DNA of 7,911 bases from Chitinophagaceae bacterium UBA3961 (GCA_002385265.1 DGDD01000277.1:1-7911); one strand, 5' to 3'. Positions 1 through 6,994 are shown, counted from the stretch's first letter. The notes: generated from the sequence alone by a model not told the origin. Made by a program: numbers and translations.

Positions 1-485
1 CGCTGGTGCGCTGCAATAAAAACAAGTTTAATATGATTAATATCTTCCTTTACCGGGATGATATGCTCATCATAAATCTTTTTTTGCTCAGGTGTGAGCA
101 GCAGCTTGTTAAAATCACTGATTTGATTCTCCAATAATGATGCACTTTTTGAAGCAGCCTTTCCATTTGAATCAATTAGTGCATTTTTTATTTGCAGATA
201 ATAATCTGTAATAAGTTTTATATGCTCTGCTACTTTGGTATCAATATTTGAGAATGCCTGTTTGATCATTTCAGCGTTGGTCGCTGAAGTTTCCTTTTTA
301 TTTGTGGTATCTGCTGGCTGATGATTGTGATGCATAGTGCTGTCCATGTTCTTGGAATCCATCTTCATATTTTTCATCTCATCTTCTTTCATGTCTTTTT
401 GTTTACTACTATCTGCTGACTGATTGTTACAGGAAGCAATAGTTACCATTAAAGCTATTACTGACAGAAAACTTATCTTTTTCAT
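1..485 (-). CDS. DUF3347-type lipoprotein, 3' end cut by the window
   Basis: The reading frame is open from the ATG at 485 down to base 1, giving 161 complete codons with no stop, so the C-terminus lies outside the window. It starts MKKISFLSVIALMVTIASCN, a lipoprotein signal with lipobox IASC and lipidated Cys19, so the protein is probably anchored in the envelope. Residues 30-60 form a polar linker rich in Met, Lys, Asp and His, ending near MHHNHQ. From about residue 72 to the edge, a predicted helical segment containing ITDYYLQIKNALIDSNGKAA resembles DUF3347, a domain found in Bacteroidota alone or attached to CusB-like metal-efflux adaptors. Metal binding is inferred from the linker and that association. 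The start lies 20 bases after the GH13 stop, behind an A-rich leader without a clear Shine-Dalgarno, so it may share that transcript. The family call is from remembered motif shape. Confidence 0.72.
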   Translation of the reverse strand, partial: MKKISFLSVIALMVTIASCNNQSADSSKQKDMKEDEMKNMKMDSKNMDSTMHHNHQPADTTNKKETSATNAEMIKQAFSNIDTKVAEHIKLITDYYLQIKNALIDSNGKAASKSASLLENQISDFNKLLLTPEQKKIYDEHIIPVKEDINHIKLVFIAAHQ

Positions 486-505
486 TTTTGATAGATTTTA
501 TTTGT

Positions 506-2194
506 TTAATAGTTTTTAAGAATAACCAGTTGCATAGGTTTTAAATACAGTTTTATATAACACATGGGGTTTGAAGGGTTCTCAGAATGCATTATTTCTA
601 CATTGCTTTTATATCCGTATAGTGGCTTCATCACTTTTTTATCACGGTTTAACTGGCAATCCACCAATATGTTTTCTACTCTTGCGTCTGAGGTGGATGA
701 ATTAAAAACAAATACTACTTCCTGGTCAAACAATATTCTTGAAAAAGCCAGAACACATTTATTACACTCTGGTAAATGAAAATGAATACCATCTTTTGAT
801 GATTCCCGCATGAACATTCTGCCAAACTTCAATACGTTGCTTTCATTTCGGAACTGTGCAATTGAAGCAATTGCCTGATAAATCTCTGATTGCTGATTCA
901 GTAAATTTGTAGTCTTATCGTTTGGGTTAAACATACATTCCCTGATATAGCGGTCCCCCTTTCCACAACCATCAAGTCCCTGTTCTGTTCCGTAATAAAT
1001 ACAAGGTGTGCCTAAAGCGCAGAGAAGAAATGCAGCACCAGCAATAATTTGCTGGGGTTCGGCATTATATCCAAACCGATGCTTGAATTCATCTCCAATC
1101 TGGTCATGATTGTCAAGAAAAGTCACCAGGAATTCGCCATATTCGCCACGGTCAAGCGCATTTTTTTGCAGTTCAGTATATCTCTCAATCAGTTTTCCGG
1201 GAGAGTCTTTTCCTTTTATAACTCCTTCCAGGGCAAAATGCAATTGAAAATCGAGTACTGAGTTTAATCCAAAGTAAATGTTTTGGTCATTATACGTAGT
1301 CAATGTTTTTGGTCCTAAATAGGTACTTGCCATTGAATCAGCTCCAACTATTTCGCCAAATAAAAAGAAGTTTTTCTTGCCAAGGGAATAAGCATATTCT
1401 CTTACATAAGAACAAAAGCGGCTGATAGATAATGCACCCATGTGTTTTACAGCATCCAGCCGAAAGCCATCAATATCCAATTCCTTAATCCAGTAACAAT
1501 GTATGGCCGTTAATATTTTTTGTACATGAATTGCTTCCCTTGACTCGTCATTCTTAAATGCTTTTAAGCTAAAAAAATCTCCGTCCCTTGTTTCGGGGTA
1601 ATCATCAAAATTCCTTATCTGCCCTTTGCGGCCGTACAAAGCAGGGTTTCTTAATTCAATAGGAACAGGTCTGTCTGGGTATCGCCATTCTCCAAAATCA
1701 AATTCAGTTCCTTCATGATAATAATATGGCTTGCCTCCGGGATAGTTCCAGTTATCACCAGCATGATGCAAAACAACATCAAGAAACACCCTCATGTCAT
1801 GCTGATGGGCCTGCACTACCAGTTCTTCGAGTTCATCTTTTGTTCCAAAGCGTTCATCTATCTCCAGGTAATTTTCAATAGCATAACCATGATAAGACTC
1901 AGGATTGTTTTTAAATACAGGGCTTAACCAAATAGCAGTACAGCCCAGGTTTTTTATATATGTGAGATGACTAATAATGCCTCGTAAAGTGCCGCCACAT
2001 TGTTTTACTAATTGGGCATCATCACCATAGCCTGAATGTCTTACATCAAAATCTGCACTATGTCTTTTATTGCTGTCGTGAAAACGGTCAACCAATAAAA
2101 AATAAATAAACTCTTCCCGCCATTCACGGTGGCAATTTTTCCAGTATTTTTTATCGGGCTTTGGAGACAGGTCAATATCTTTAATTGATTTCAT
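506..2194 (-). CDS. GH13 alpha-amylase-family glycoside hydrolase, cytoplasmic
   Basis: This 562-residue protein has the ordered GH13 barrel motifs. Region I is DVVLHHAG (139-146). Region II is GFRLDAVKH (243-251), with Arg245 and nucleophile Asp247. Region III is FGEIVG (279-284), with acid/base Glu281. Region IV is FLDNHDQ (359-365), with stabilising Asp364. All three catalytic acids are present, so alpha-glucan hydrolysis or transglycosylation is expected; the substrate (starch, glycogen or maltodextrin) cannot be read from sequence. Residues from about 450 look like the usual C-terminal beta domain. There is no signal peptide, which points to intracellular glucan. Region I has His143 where most GH13 enzymes carry Asn. 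The ATG lies inside the end of the SRPBCC gene, with a 14-base overlap in another frame, implying translational coupling and membership in the phosphorylase operon. The family is certain; the subfamily is not. Confidence 0.93.
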   Translation of the reverse strand: MKSIKDIDLSPKPDKKYWKNCHREWREEFIYFLLVDRFHDSNKRHSADFDVRHSGYGDDAQLVKQCGGTLRGIISHLTYIKNLGCTAIWLSPVFKNNPESYHGYAIENYLEIDERFGTKDELEELVVQAHQHDMRVFLDVVLHHAGDNWNYPGGKPYYYHEGTEFDFGEWRYPDRPVPIELRNPALYGRKGQIRNFDDYPETRDGDFFSLKAFKNDESREAIHVQKILTAIHCYWIKELDIDGFRLDAVKHMGALSISRFCSYVREYAYSLGKKNFFLFGEIVGADSMASTYLGPKTLTTYNDQNIYFGLNSVLDFQLHFALEGVIKGKDSPGKLIERYTELQKNALDRGEYGEFLVTFLDNHDQIGDEFKHRFGYNAEPQQIIAGAAFLLCALGTPCIYYGTEQGLDGCGKGDRYIRECMFNPNDKTTNLLNQQSEIYQAIASIAQFRNESNVLKFGRMFMRESSKDGIHFHLPECNKCVLAFSRILFDQEVVFVFNSSTSDARVENILVDCQLNRDKKVMKPLYGYKSNVEIMHSENPSNPMCYIKLYLKPMQLVILKNY

Positions 2195-2711
2195 TTTCGT
2201 CTGATTTAATAAATTGAGAATTTAATTTCATGGTACTAAGTGCCTTCTTTGCATCACCCAGCATTTGTTTTAAGCACCAATTGCAATACCAGTCCGCAAA
2301 AAGAAAACACAGAATATTATTAACTAATCCTTTTGGCTTTTTATAAGTGATGGAAAGCTCTGCCTTTGTGCCCTTGTTAAACATAGGAGCAGTGGTTAAA
2401 TGCATCTGGAACCAGGAATAAATAATCATTTTTGCTTTCCCAACAGTTTCCCATATTTTTTCCTTTCCTTCTATCCACCGTGTTACTTCAACTGTAAAGT
2501 CCATAGTAATGCCCATCATTTTTCCTGTCCATCTGTATTTTGTACCCGGTCCGTTATGTTGTTCAGTTAAATAAGCTAATTTCAATTTGCTACCCAACAT
2601 CATCCATGATGATTTAGTCATGTGCATACCGGTTACACCAAGATTGTCAATACACTTAAATACATCACCCGGTGCTGCATCATATATCTCTATTCTTTCA
2701 ATAGATTTCAT
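2181..2711 (-). CDS. SRPBCC (START-like) family protein
   Basis: This 176-residue cytoplasmic protein has no signal peptide. Its pattern fits the SRPBCC/polyketide-cyclase helix-grip fold: an opening strand with the phrase DAAPGDVFKCIDN (11-23), then GTKYRWTGKMMGITMDFTVE (56-75), WETVGKAKMII (87-97), a strand with AELSITYKKP (117-126), and a long C-terminal helix (about 137-164) containing WYCNWCLKQML. Proteins of this fold bind hydrophobic ligands or act as small cyclases or hydrolases; no ligand or reaction can be assigned here. The C-terminal helix is rich in Trp and Cys and could contact a ligand or a membrane, which is a guess. It starts 11 bases after the PRPP synthetase stop, and its last codons overlap the amylase start by 14 bases, so it sits between sugar-phosphate and glucan enzymes. 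Fold confidence is good; function is unknown. Confidence 0.8.
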   Translation of the reverse strand: MKSIERIEIYDAAPGDVFKCIDNLGVTGMHMTKSSWMMLGSKLKLAYLTEQHNGPGTKYRWTGKMMGITMDFTVEVTRWIEGKEKIWETVGKAKMIIYSWFQMHLTTAPMFNKGTKAELSITYKKPKGLVNNILCFLFADWYCNWCLKQMLGDAKKALSTMKLNSQFIKSDENEIN

Positions 2712-2722
2712 AACACTTTAAT

Positions 2723-3622
2723 TTAGTCTATCACAAAACTGTTTTTGCAAATTTCCTGTGCCAGCAACTCATCCATGAAAATTGCATTGGAAGGATGAGC
2801 AATTGTATTACAGGTAACTACTTTTTCCGCACCAGCCTTAATTAATTTATCATGAGCCCTTGCAGCAAATACTGCATGAATTCCTATACAAACAGGGGGC
2901 TTCATCCCTGCTTTTTTTAAATGACCAATGGTTTCTATCATTGTATTTCCGGTAGAAATAATATCATCAACAAGAACAGGCGTACTCTCCTTGTATTTTT
3001 CAACCTGTGGCACAGATACTTTTACATTCCTGTCACCTTTGCGAAGTTTTTTAAGTATGATATAAGGGGCATTGGCATCAGCCGCCACTTTGCTTACCCA
3101 TTGCTCACTTTCACTATCGGGACCTATCAATACCGGCCGTTGAATATTTTCATTAATCCATTTTGAAACAAGATGTGATACATGTAATACGGAAGTATGA
3201 ATAGGATAAATTTCATCCAATGAAATGCGGCGGTGTAAATGTGGGTCAATGGTGATGAGTTTGTCAACAAATGAAGAAAGCAGTTTGGCAAACAATTCGG
3301 AACTGATGCATTCACCATCTGTAAATCTTTTATCCTGCCGCATGTATGCTAAATAGGGTGATACCAGGGTAACGGGAGAGGCCCTGAATTCTTTTAAGGT
3401 TTTTGCCAAAAAATAAAGCGGTAGTATTTTATCATCAGGCTGATGAAGTGAACAAACTATGATAGCTTCTTTCTCAAGCACATTTGAAATTACTTTTACA
3501 TAGGTTTCTCCGTCAGGAAAATGCCGGATGATTGCTTCCCCTGGCTCTGTATGTAACAGTTTTATTAAAGAGTTAGCCAACACTTCATTACCGGGTATTG
3601 TAAACAGCACACAGTTATTCAT
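2723..3622 (-). CDS. prs: Ribose-phosphate pyrophosphokinase (PRPP synthetase) family
   Basis: This 299-residue protein has the tandem phosphoribosyltransferase-like domains of PRPP synthetases, which convert ribose 5-phosphate and ATP to PRPP and AMP. Visible signatures are FPDGE (35-39), RQDKRF (95-100), the metal/ATP segment DPHLH (126-130), GPDSES (167-172), a flexible-loop Lys/Arg cluster KKLRKGDR (191-198), and the ribose-phosphate loop VLVDDIISTGNTM (216-228). The RQDKRF-type segment and the shorter length (bacterial housekeeping enzymes are about 315 residues) resemble archaeal PRPP synthetases more than the standard bacterial Prs. It is therefore probably a specialised paralogue, with a housekeeping copy expected elsewhere; that is an inference. 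Its ATG overlaps the end of the phosphorylase gene by 8 bases, so the two are likely translationally coupled and work on linked intermediates. Real substrate preference could differ from ribose 5-phosphate. Confidence 0.9.
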   Translation of the reverse strand: MNNCVLFTIPGNEVLANSLIKLLHTEPGEAIIRHFPDGETYVKVISNVLEKEAIIVCSLHQPDDKILPLYFLAKTLKEFRASPVTLVSPYLAYMRQDKRFTDGECISSELFAKLLSSFVDKLITIDPHLHRRISLDEIYPIHTSVLHVSHLVSKWINENIQRPVLIGPDSESEQWVSKVAADANAPYIILKKLRKGDRNVKVSVPQVEKYKESTPVLVDDIISTGNTMIETIGHLKKAGMKPPVCIGIHAVFAARAHDKLIKAGAEKVVTCNTIAHPSNAIFMDELLAQEICKNSFVID

Positions 3623-5138
3623 AACTAAGTTTTATTATTTGCTTTTCATTTTGTTTGTAATATTCATAAGCATATTCCAGTTCACCCGGTGAATTAGCAT
3701 AAATAGTAAACAGCGGTTGACCAATTATTATATTTTGATTGAGCAGAACTTTAAAGTCAATGCCTGCCTCTGCAGCTTCTGGCGCCCCGGCCAATTTGGC
3801 TACCCTTGCAATTTTTCGGTTATCAAATTCGCTGATGACTCCTGCAACTGCTGATTCAATTGTTTTAGAATATTTAGCATGCATTGGTTCATAAAAGCCA
3901 CCCTGAGCTTCACAAATACTAATAAGTTTTTTAAATGCTTCTCCGTTGTCAATTTTCTTTATCACTAAGTCTTCTGCAACTTGTTCTTCCATGTTCCAGA
4001 CTAATTTTACAATTTCTGTAGCAATGGTAACAGCTCGTTGCCGTAAATCTTTTGGGGCATCGGTGGCATTCTGCAATACGGCTAACACATCTCTTGCTTC
4101 TAAGGAGGGGCCAATGCCATACCCTACAGGTTGTGTTCCATTAGAACAAATTGTTTGGATATTTAATCCTATATATTCTGCCACTTCTTTTAAACGAAGC
4201 GATAAGGAGATGGCATTTTCAACTGTTCTTACTTTTGCTGTAGCGCCAACCGGTATATCAATTACACAATCAGTAGCACCTGCTGCCGCCTTTTTGGATA
4301 ATATAGATGCAATCATCTGACCTTCGCTGTCAATATCCAATGCCCTTTCCACTTTAATGATAATGTCATCAGCAGGGCTCAGCTTCATGCCGCCGCCCCA
4401 TACAATACAACCATTTTCTTTTTCTACAACTTTACGCATCTGAGCAAGGGTGAGGTTCACATTGGTTAGTACTTCCATAGCATCGGCAGTACCTGCGGGA
4501 GACGTGATGGCTCTTGATGATGTTTTAGGAATCATTATACCAAGTGATGCAATAATGGGAACAACAATCATAGTAGTGCGGTTGCCGGGCAAACCACCCA
4601 CGCAATGTTTATCTGCAATAATTTCATTTCCCCATTCTAATTTATTCCCGGCCTTTATCATTGCTATGGTGAGATAACAAATTTCCTCAAGCTTCATATT
4701 GGAGCCTGAACAAGCTGCTACAAACGACGAAAGGAAAATATTAGAATATTTTTCATTAGCTATATCCTGTATAATAGCATCATATTCCGGCTGGTGTAAT
4801 GTATTGCCATATAATTTTGCCCTCACATTTGTCATAGACTGCAATGGTTCCATGTGAGCCACCTCCAGCAAATCATTATCCTGTACATTCAGTTTTTCAA
4901 TGGCACTTTTTGATAAACTTATTTCACCTTCTTTTAGTAACCCATCACTGGTAATATTCAAGGCAGCAATTATACTAATACCATTAAATGAGATAGAAAG
5001 CCTTGTGAGCGCCTGGAAACCCTCTGACTTGCAAACATGACAACTGGCTGGCATAAACACTACCAGTTCCTGGTTGGTGTCAATACCCAGGTTCCTGAAA
5101 CGCAGTGAATGTTTTGTATGTTGATTAATAACTTTCAT
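3615..5138 (-). CDS. AMP phosphorylase / thymidine phosphorylase-family protein (archaeal type)
   Basis: This 507-residue protein is longer than classical thymidine phosphorylases (about 440). It carries the extra N-terminal domain (about 1-95) typical of archaeal AMP phosphorylases and their bacterial relatives. The phosphate-binding segment is DKHCVGGLPGNRTT (176-189), followed by KTSSRAITSPAGTAD (205-219), CIVWGGGMKLSPADD (244-258) and GATDCVIDIPVGATAKV (287-303). These match the AMP phosphorylase group better than nucleoside-specific DeoA. Family knowledge gives the reaction nucleoside 5'-monophosphate plus phosphate to free base plus ribose 1,5-bisphosphate; thymidine as substrate is the alternative. 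The N-domain has a CHVCKSEGF motif (33-41) with a Cys pair. No signal peptide is present. It is the first gene of the cluster, 153 bases after the DUF4136 gene, behind a leader with an inverted repeat, and it overlaps the PRPP synthetase by 8 bases. Family is confident; substrate is inferred. Confidence 0.9.
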   Translation of the reverse strand: MKVINQHTKHSLRFRNLGIDTNQELVVFMPASCHVCKSEGFQALTRLSISFNGISIIAALNITSDGLLKEGEISLSKSAIEKLNVQDNDLLEVAHMEPLQSMTNVRAKLYGNTLHQPEYDAIIQDIANEKYSNIFLSSFVAACSGSNMKLEEICYLTIAMIKAGNKLEWGNEIIADKHCVGGLPGNRTTMIVVPIIASLGIMIPKTSSRAITSPAGTADAMEVLTNVNLTLAQMRKVVEKENGCIVWGGGMKLSPADDIIIKVERALDIDSEGQMIASILSKKAAAGATDCVIDIPVGATAKVRTVENAISLSLRLKEVAEYIGLNIQTICSNGTQPVGYGIGPSLEARDVLAVLQNATDAPKDLRQRAVTIATEIVKLVWNMEEQVAEDLVIKKIDNGEAFKKLISICEAQGGFYEPMHAKYSKTIESAVAGVISEFDNRKIARVAKLAGAPEAAEAGIDFKVLLNQNIIIGQPLFTIYANSPGELEYAYEYYKQNEKQIIKLSYE

Positions 5139-5160
5139 TTTTAAAATAATTCATGCTCAT

Positions 5161-5240
5161 AAAAGAGAAAGGCCTGTACAATTTTATCATCTAAACTCTA
5201 TTTACACACCTGCTTTTATACAGGCTCTTTCTCCGGTTTT
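5161..5240 (-). promoter_or_regulatory. Bulged inverted repeat in the 153-base leader; possible terminator or attenuator
   Basis: Read on the minus strand, GAGAAAGAGCCTGTA (5233 to 5219) can pair with TACAGGCCTTTCTC (5178 to 5165). This forms 14 base pairs with one bulged A at 5226, closes a 40-base loop, and is followed by TTTT (5164-5161). A competing small hairpin, CCTG (5224-5221) with CAGG (5212-5209), uses part of the same 5' arm, so the two pairings exclude each other. The structure lies between the DUF4136 stop and the phosphorylase start, so it could end the upstream transcript or modulate readthrough. The T run is short and the loop is long, so an ordinary terminator is not certain. 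On the plus strand the repeat is also followed by a T run (5237-5241). No Bacteroidota-type promoter (TTG about 19 bases before TAnnTTTG) was found in the gap. Confidence 0.4.
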
Positions 5241-5291
5241 TCATTTAATACTTTTATAGTTACATAATTTCTTTTTCTGATTACATCTATC

Positions 5292-5945
5292 TCACCTGAT
5301 TTTATGACTTCGTTTTATTAAAGGTTTTACAGGGTATTTGTCTAATATGCTGTGTACTGCGGGATGCAAGTCGCTGCTTATATGCGAAGGGTCATAAATA
5401 TCGCCCTCGGCTGTGCCACTCCAAACCAACTTGTTTTCTTTACGGTCAATGAGGTTCAGGGTTATAGAGCCATTCACATACTCTTGCTTTTGAGTGGTTG
5501 CGTTGCCGGAAAAACGGGAATATCCATAACCATACGAAGGATAATAATTGTAATAATAGCCAAAGCGATAGGGAGAATAATAATGACTGCCGTAATAATA
5601 AGGGCTATAATAATAAGAGGATGGATAAGAAGTTACCACTCTGTCTTTTTTTGCATTGGTAATTACCAACTGCAATAAGAGATCGGGGCTTTCAGCATCA
5701 AATGTGTAACCTCTGTCACTTATACACTGTCCAAAGTAATTACGGATGTTATTGCGGATAATCTCATTATTATATCGTGTATTGGTTGTATCCGACTTAT
5801 CCGGCAACCATGCAAATGTTTTGTATTTGGTAAAATCAACAGACCTGTCGTAATCTGATGATACAGCATTATAGGTGGTACTGCAACCAACCAGCGTTAC
5901 AATTAGAATGAGAATGCATGCTGTTTTCCATATATTCTTTTTCAT
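5292..5945 (-). CDS. DUF4136-family lipoprotein with tyrosine-rich insert
   Basis: This is a 217-residue lipoprotein. The signal ends in lipobox LVGC with Cys21, followed by a Ser/Thr-rich start. The phrase DFTKYKTFAWLP (37-48), the SPDLLLQLVITN segment (86-97) and the C-terminal strands GSITLNLIDRKENKLVWSG (159-177) are typical of DUF4136, a family of envelope lipoproteins with no settled function. Between the two halves, residues 107-142 contain 18 tyrosines in 36 positions with interspersed Ser, Pro and Gly, probably an exposed disordered or adhesive loop. The protein is expected in the outer membrane or facing the periplasm. It follows the YceI-like gene by 32 bases and is probably the last gene of the right-hand envelope group, before the 153-base gap. 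Family assignment is from recognised motif layout. Confidence 0.85.
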   Translation of the reverse strand: MKKNIWKTACILILIVTLVGCSTTYNAVSSDYDRSVDFTKYKTFAWLPDKSDTTNTRYNNEIIRNNIRNYFGQCISDRGYTFDAESPDLLLQLVITNAKKDRVVTSYPSSYYYSPYYYGSHYYSPYRFGYYYNYYPSYGYGYSRFSGNATTQKQEYVNGSITLNLIDRKENKLVWSGTAEGDIYDPSHISSDLHPAVHSILDKYPVKPLIKRSHKIR

Positions 5946-5977
5946 AACTTATATATTTATAGTGTTTTTAATCATTA

Positions 5978-6520
5978 TTATTCTCCGGGTTTCTTTAAAA
6001 CAAGCTGGTTAAACTTTACAGCTACCTTTTCTTCTCCCGGAAGAATATTTTCGATGTTAAACTGTTTCAAGTCAATAACAAATTCACCTGATAAAATGCA
6101 GCTTGCATTCCCTCTCGGAAAATGTTCTAATACAGAGTTGAAGCTAAATGCTCTGCTAATACCGTTTAAAAACAACATACCCTGTGTTGCAAACTTTTGC
6201 TTGGGATGGCTTTTGGTTTGAACAAAAGCAATATTCATTTTACCCGTAAAAACCAATTCCTGTCCTGCCAGTTTATAAAGCAATTCGTTTAAAGAATCAT
6301 TCTCAGTAATAATGGTGGGAATCACCAGCCGCAGGTGCATCTCTGCTCTGTCATAATTCAAGTGCATATACAAGTGATTACTCACACCTGTAACACCTGC
6401 ACCCTTATACCTTCCACTTGCCAGTATGGTACCGGCTTGTGTTTGGTACACTTGTGCGGCTGATGAATTTCCCATAACCAGGAACCATATAACCCATATT
6501 GCCATTAAACCTAAGCGCAT
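5978..6520 (-). CDS. Secreted YceI-like domain protein (diverged)
   Basis: This 180-residue protein has an N-terminal signal peptide (hydrophobic 4-17, likely cleavage after Ala22 in NSSAAQ), so it is probably periplasmic. Its strand pattern suggests the YceI lipocalin-like barrel. The segment LVFTGKMNIAFVQ (89-101), the turn QGMLFLNGISRAFSFN (113-128, resembling the 'hG.tk' strand pair of YceI) and SGEFVIDLKQFNIEN (144-158, resembling its closing strands) are the best matches. YceI proteins bind isoprenoid-like lipids and are common in Bacteroidota envelopes. The usual F-rich and phosphate-side signatures of the first half are weak, so the match is partial and a different small beta-barrel cannot be excluded. 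It sits 78 bases after the DUF6799 gene and 32 bases before the DUF4136 gene. No terminator or promoter was recognised in the 78-base gap. Confidence 0.62.
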   Translation of the reverse strand: MRLGLMAIWVIWFLVMGNSSAAQVYQTQAGTILASGRYKGAGVTGVSNHLYMHLNYDRAEMHLRLVIPTIITENDSLNELLYKLAGQELVFTGKMNIAFVQTKSHPKQKFATQGMLFLNGISRAFSFNSVLEHFPRGNASCILSGEFVIDLKQFNIENILPGEEKVAVKFNQLVLKKPGE

Positions 6521-6598
6521 AGGAACTATTTTTTTACTTTGATTGCAGGTTTATTTCAGACAATTTCATAATTCATAAAGAATGCCTGCTTAAAATCA

Positions 6599-6994
6599 TT
6601 AATGATGCCCGCTCATATTCATGCCCTGATGACCTCCTGAATGCATACCTGAACCATGCATCCGCATCATGCTTTTTTGAAACATCTGATGCGACCGGTA
6701 TTTCTTACCATTCATGCCCATACACTGTCCGTTGCGTAACTGGCGCTGTTTACCATTTTTTAATTGGTACGAACCATTTGCCTGTATTACCGTGCCATCC
6801 TGTAATGTCATCTGGCTTTCCATCATCATCTCTTTGCCGTTCATATTATGATACATCTTTCCGTCTTTCATTATCAGGTGTTCATCATTTACAGTTGTGC
6901 CTTGTTGATTTGCGTTTCCAGTTGGCGTTTGCTGGGCAAATGATGCTGTTGTCAGAAGTACGATTGACATTGCTGCTAAAAGAATCTTTTTCAT
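6599..6994 (-). CDS. DUF6799-type Met/His-rich secreted protein
   Basis: This small exported protein (131 residues) has signal peptide 1-20 (cleavage after SFA, before QQ). The core (about 39-98) consists of short repeated beta units with DG/NG turns: IMKDGKMYHNMNGKEM (41-56), MTLQDGTVIQANGSYQLKNG (62-81) and LRNGQCMGMNGKKY (86-99). This matches the repeat style of DUF6799. Residues 102-131 hold 7 Met and 6 His in 30 positions, ending MSGHH, a composition often seen in copper- or silver-binding periplasmic proteins. Metal binding is inferred from composition only. The start lies just 5 bases after the stop of the beta-barrel gene, so the two are almost certainly cotranscribed. No ribosome-binding site of the GGAGG type is visible; the leader is A-rich, as is usual in this phylum. 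Confidence 0.8.
   Translation of the reverse strand: MKKILLAAMSIVLLTTASFAQQTPTGNANQQGTTVNDEHLIMKDGKMYHNMNGKEMMMESQMTLQDGTVIQANGSYQLKNGKQRQLRNGQCMGMNGKKYRSHQMFQKSMMRMHGSGMHSGGHQGMNMSGHH

Noticed and set aside
3946..4320. A 124-codon plus-strand open frame inside the phosphorylase gene.
   Set aside because: It is antisense to a well-conserved enzyme and its translation shows no family motif, so it is a shadow frame.
5127..5159. An 11-codon upstream frame (ATGAGCATG..., ending TAA inside the phosphorylase gene) that overlaps the phosphorylase start.
   Set aside because: It is short, out of frame, has no visible ribosome-binding site and could arise by chance in AT-rich DNA, so it is not reported as a leader peptide.
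5139..5291. Search for a Bacteroidota promoter (TTG and TAnnTTTG) before the phosphorylase cluster.
   Set aside because: The nearest sequence, TAGAGTTT on the minus strand, departs from the consensus and has no TTG at the right spacing.
6521..6598. Short inverted repeat GCAGG/CCTGC in the 78-base gap before the YceI-like gene, considered as a terminator or operator.
   Set aside because: Only 5 paired bases separated by more than 30 bases and no T run; too weak to call.
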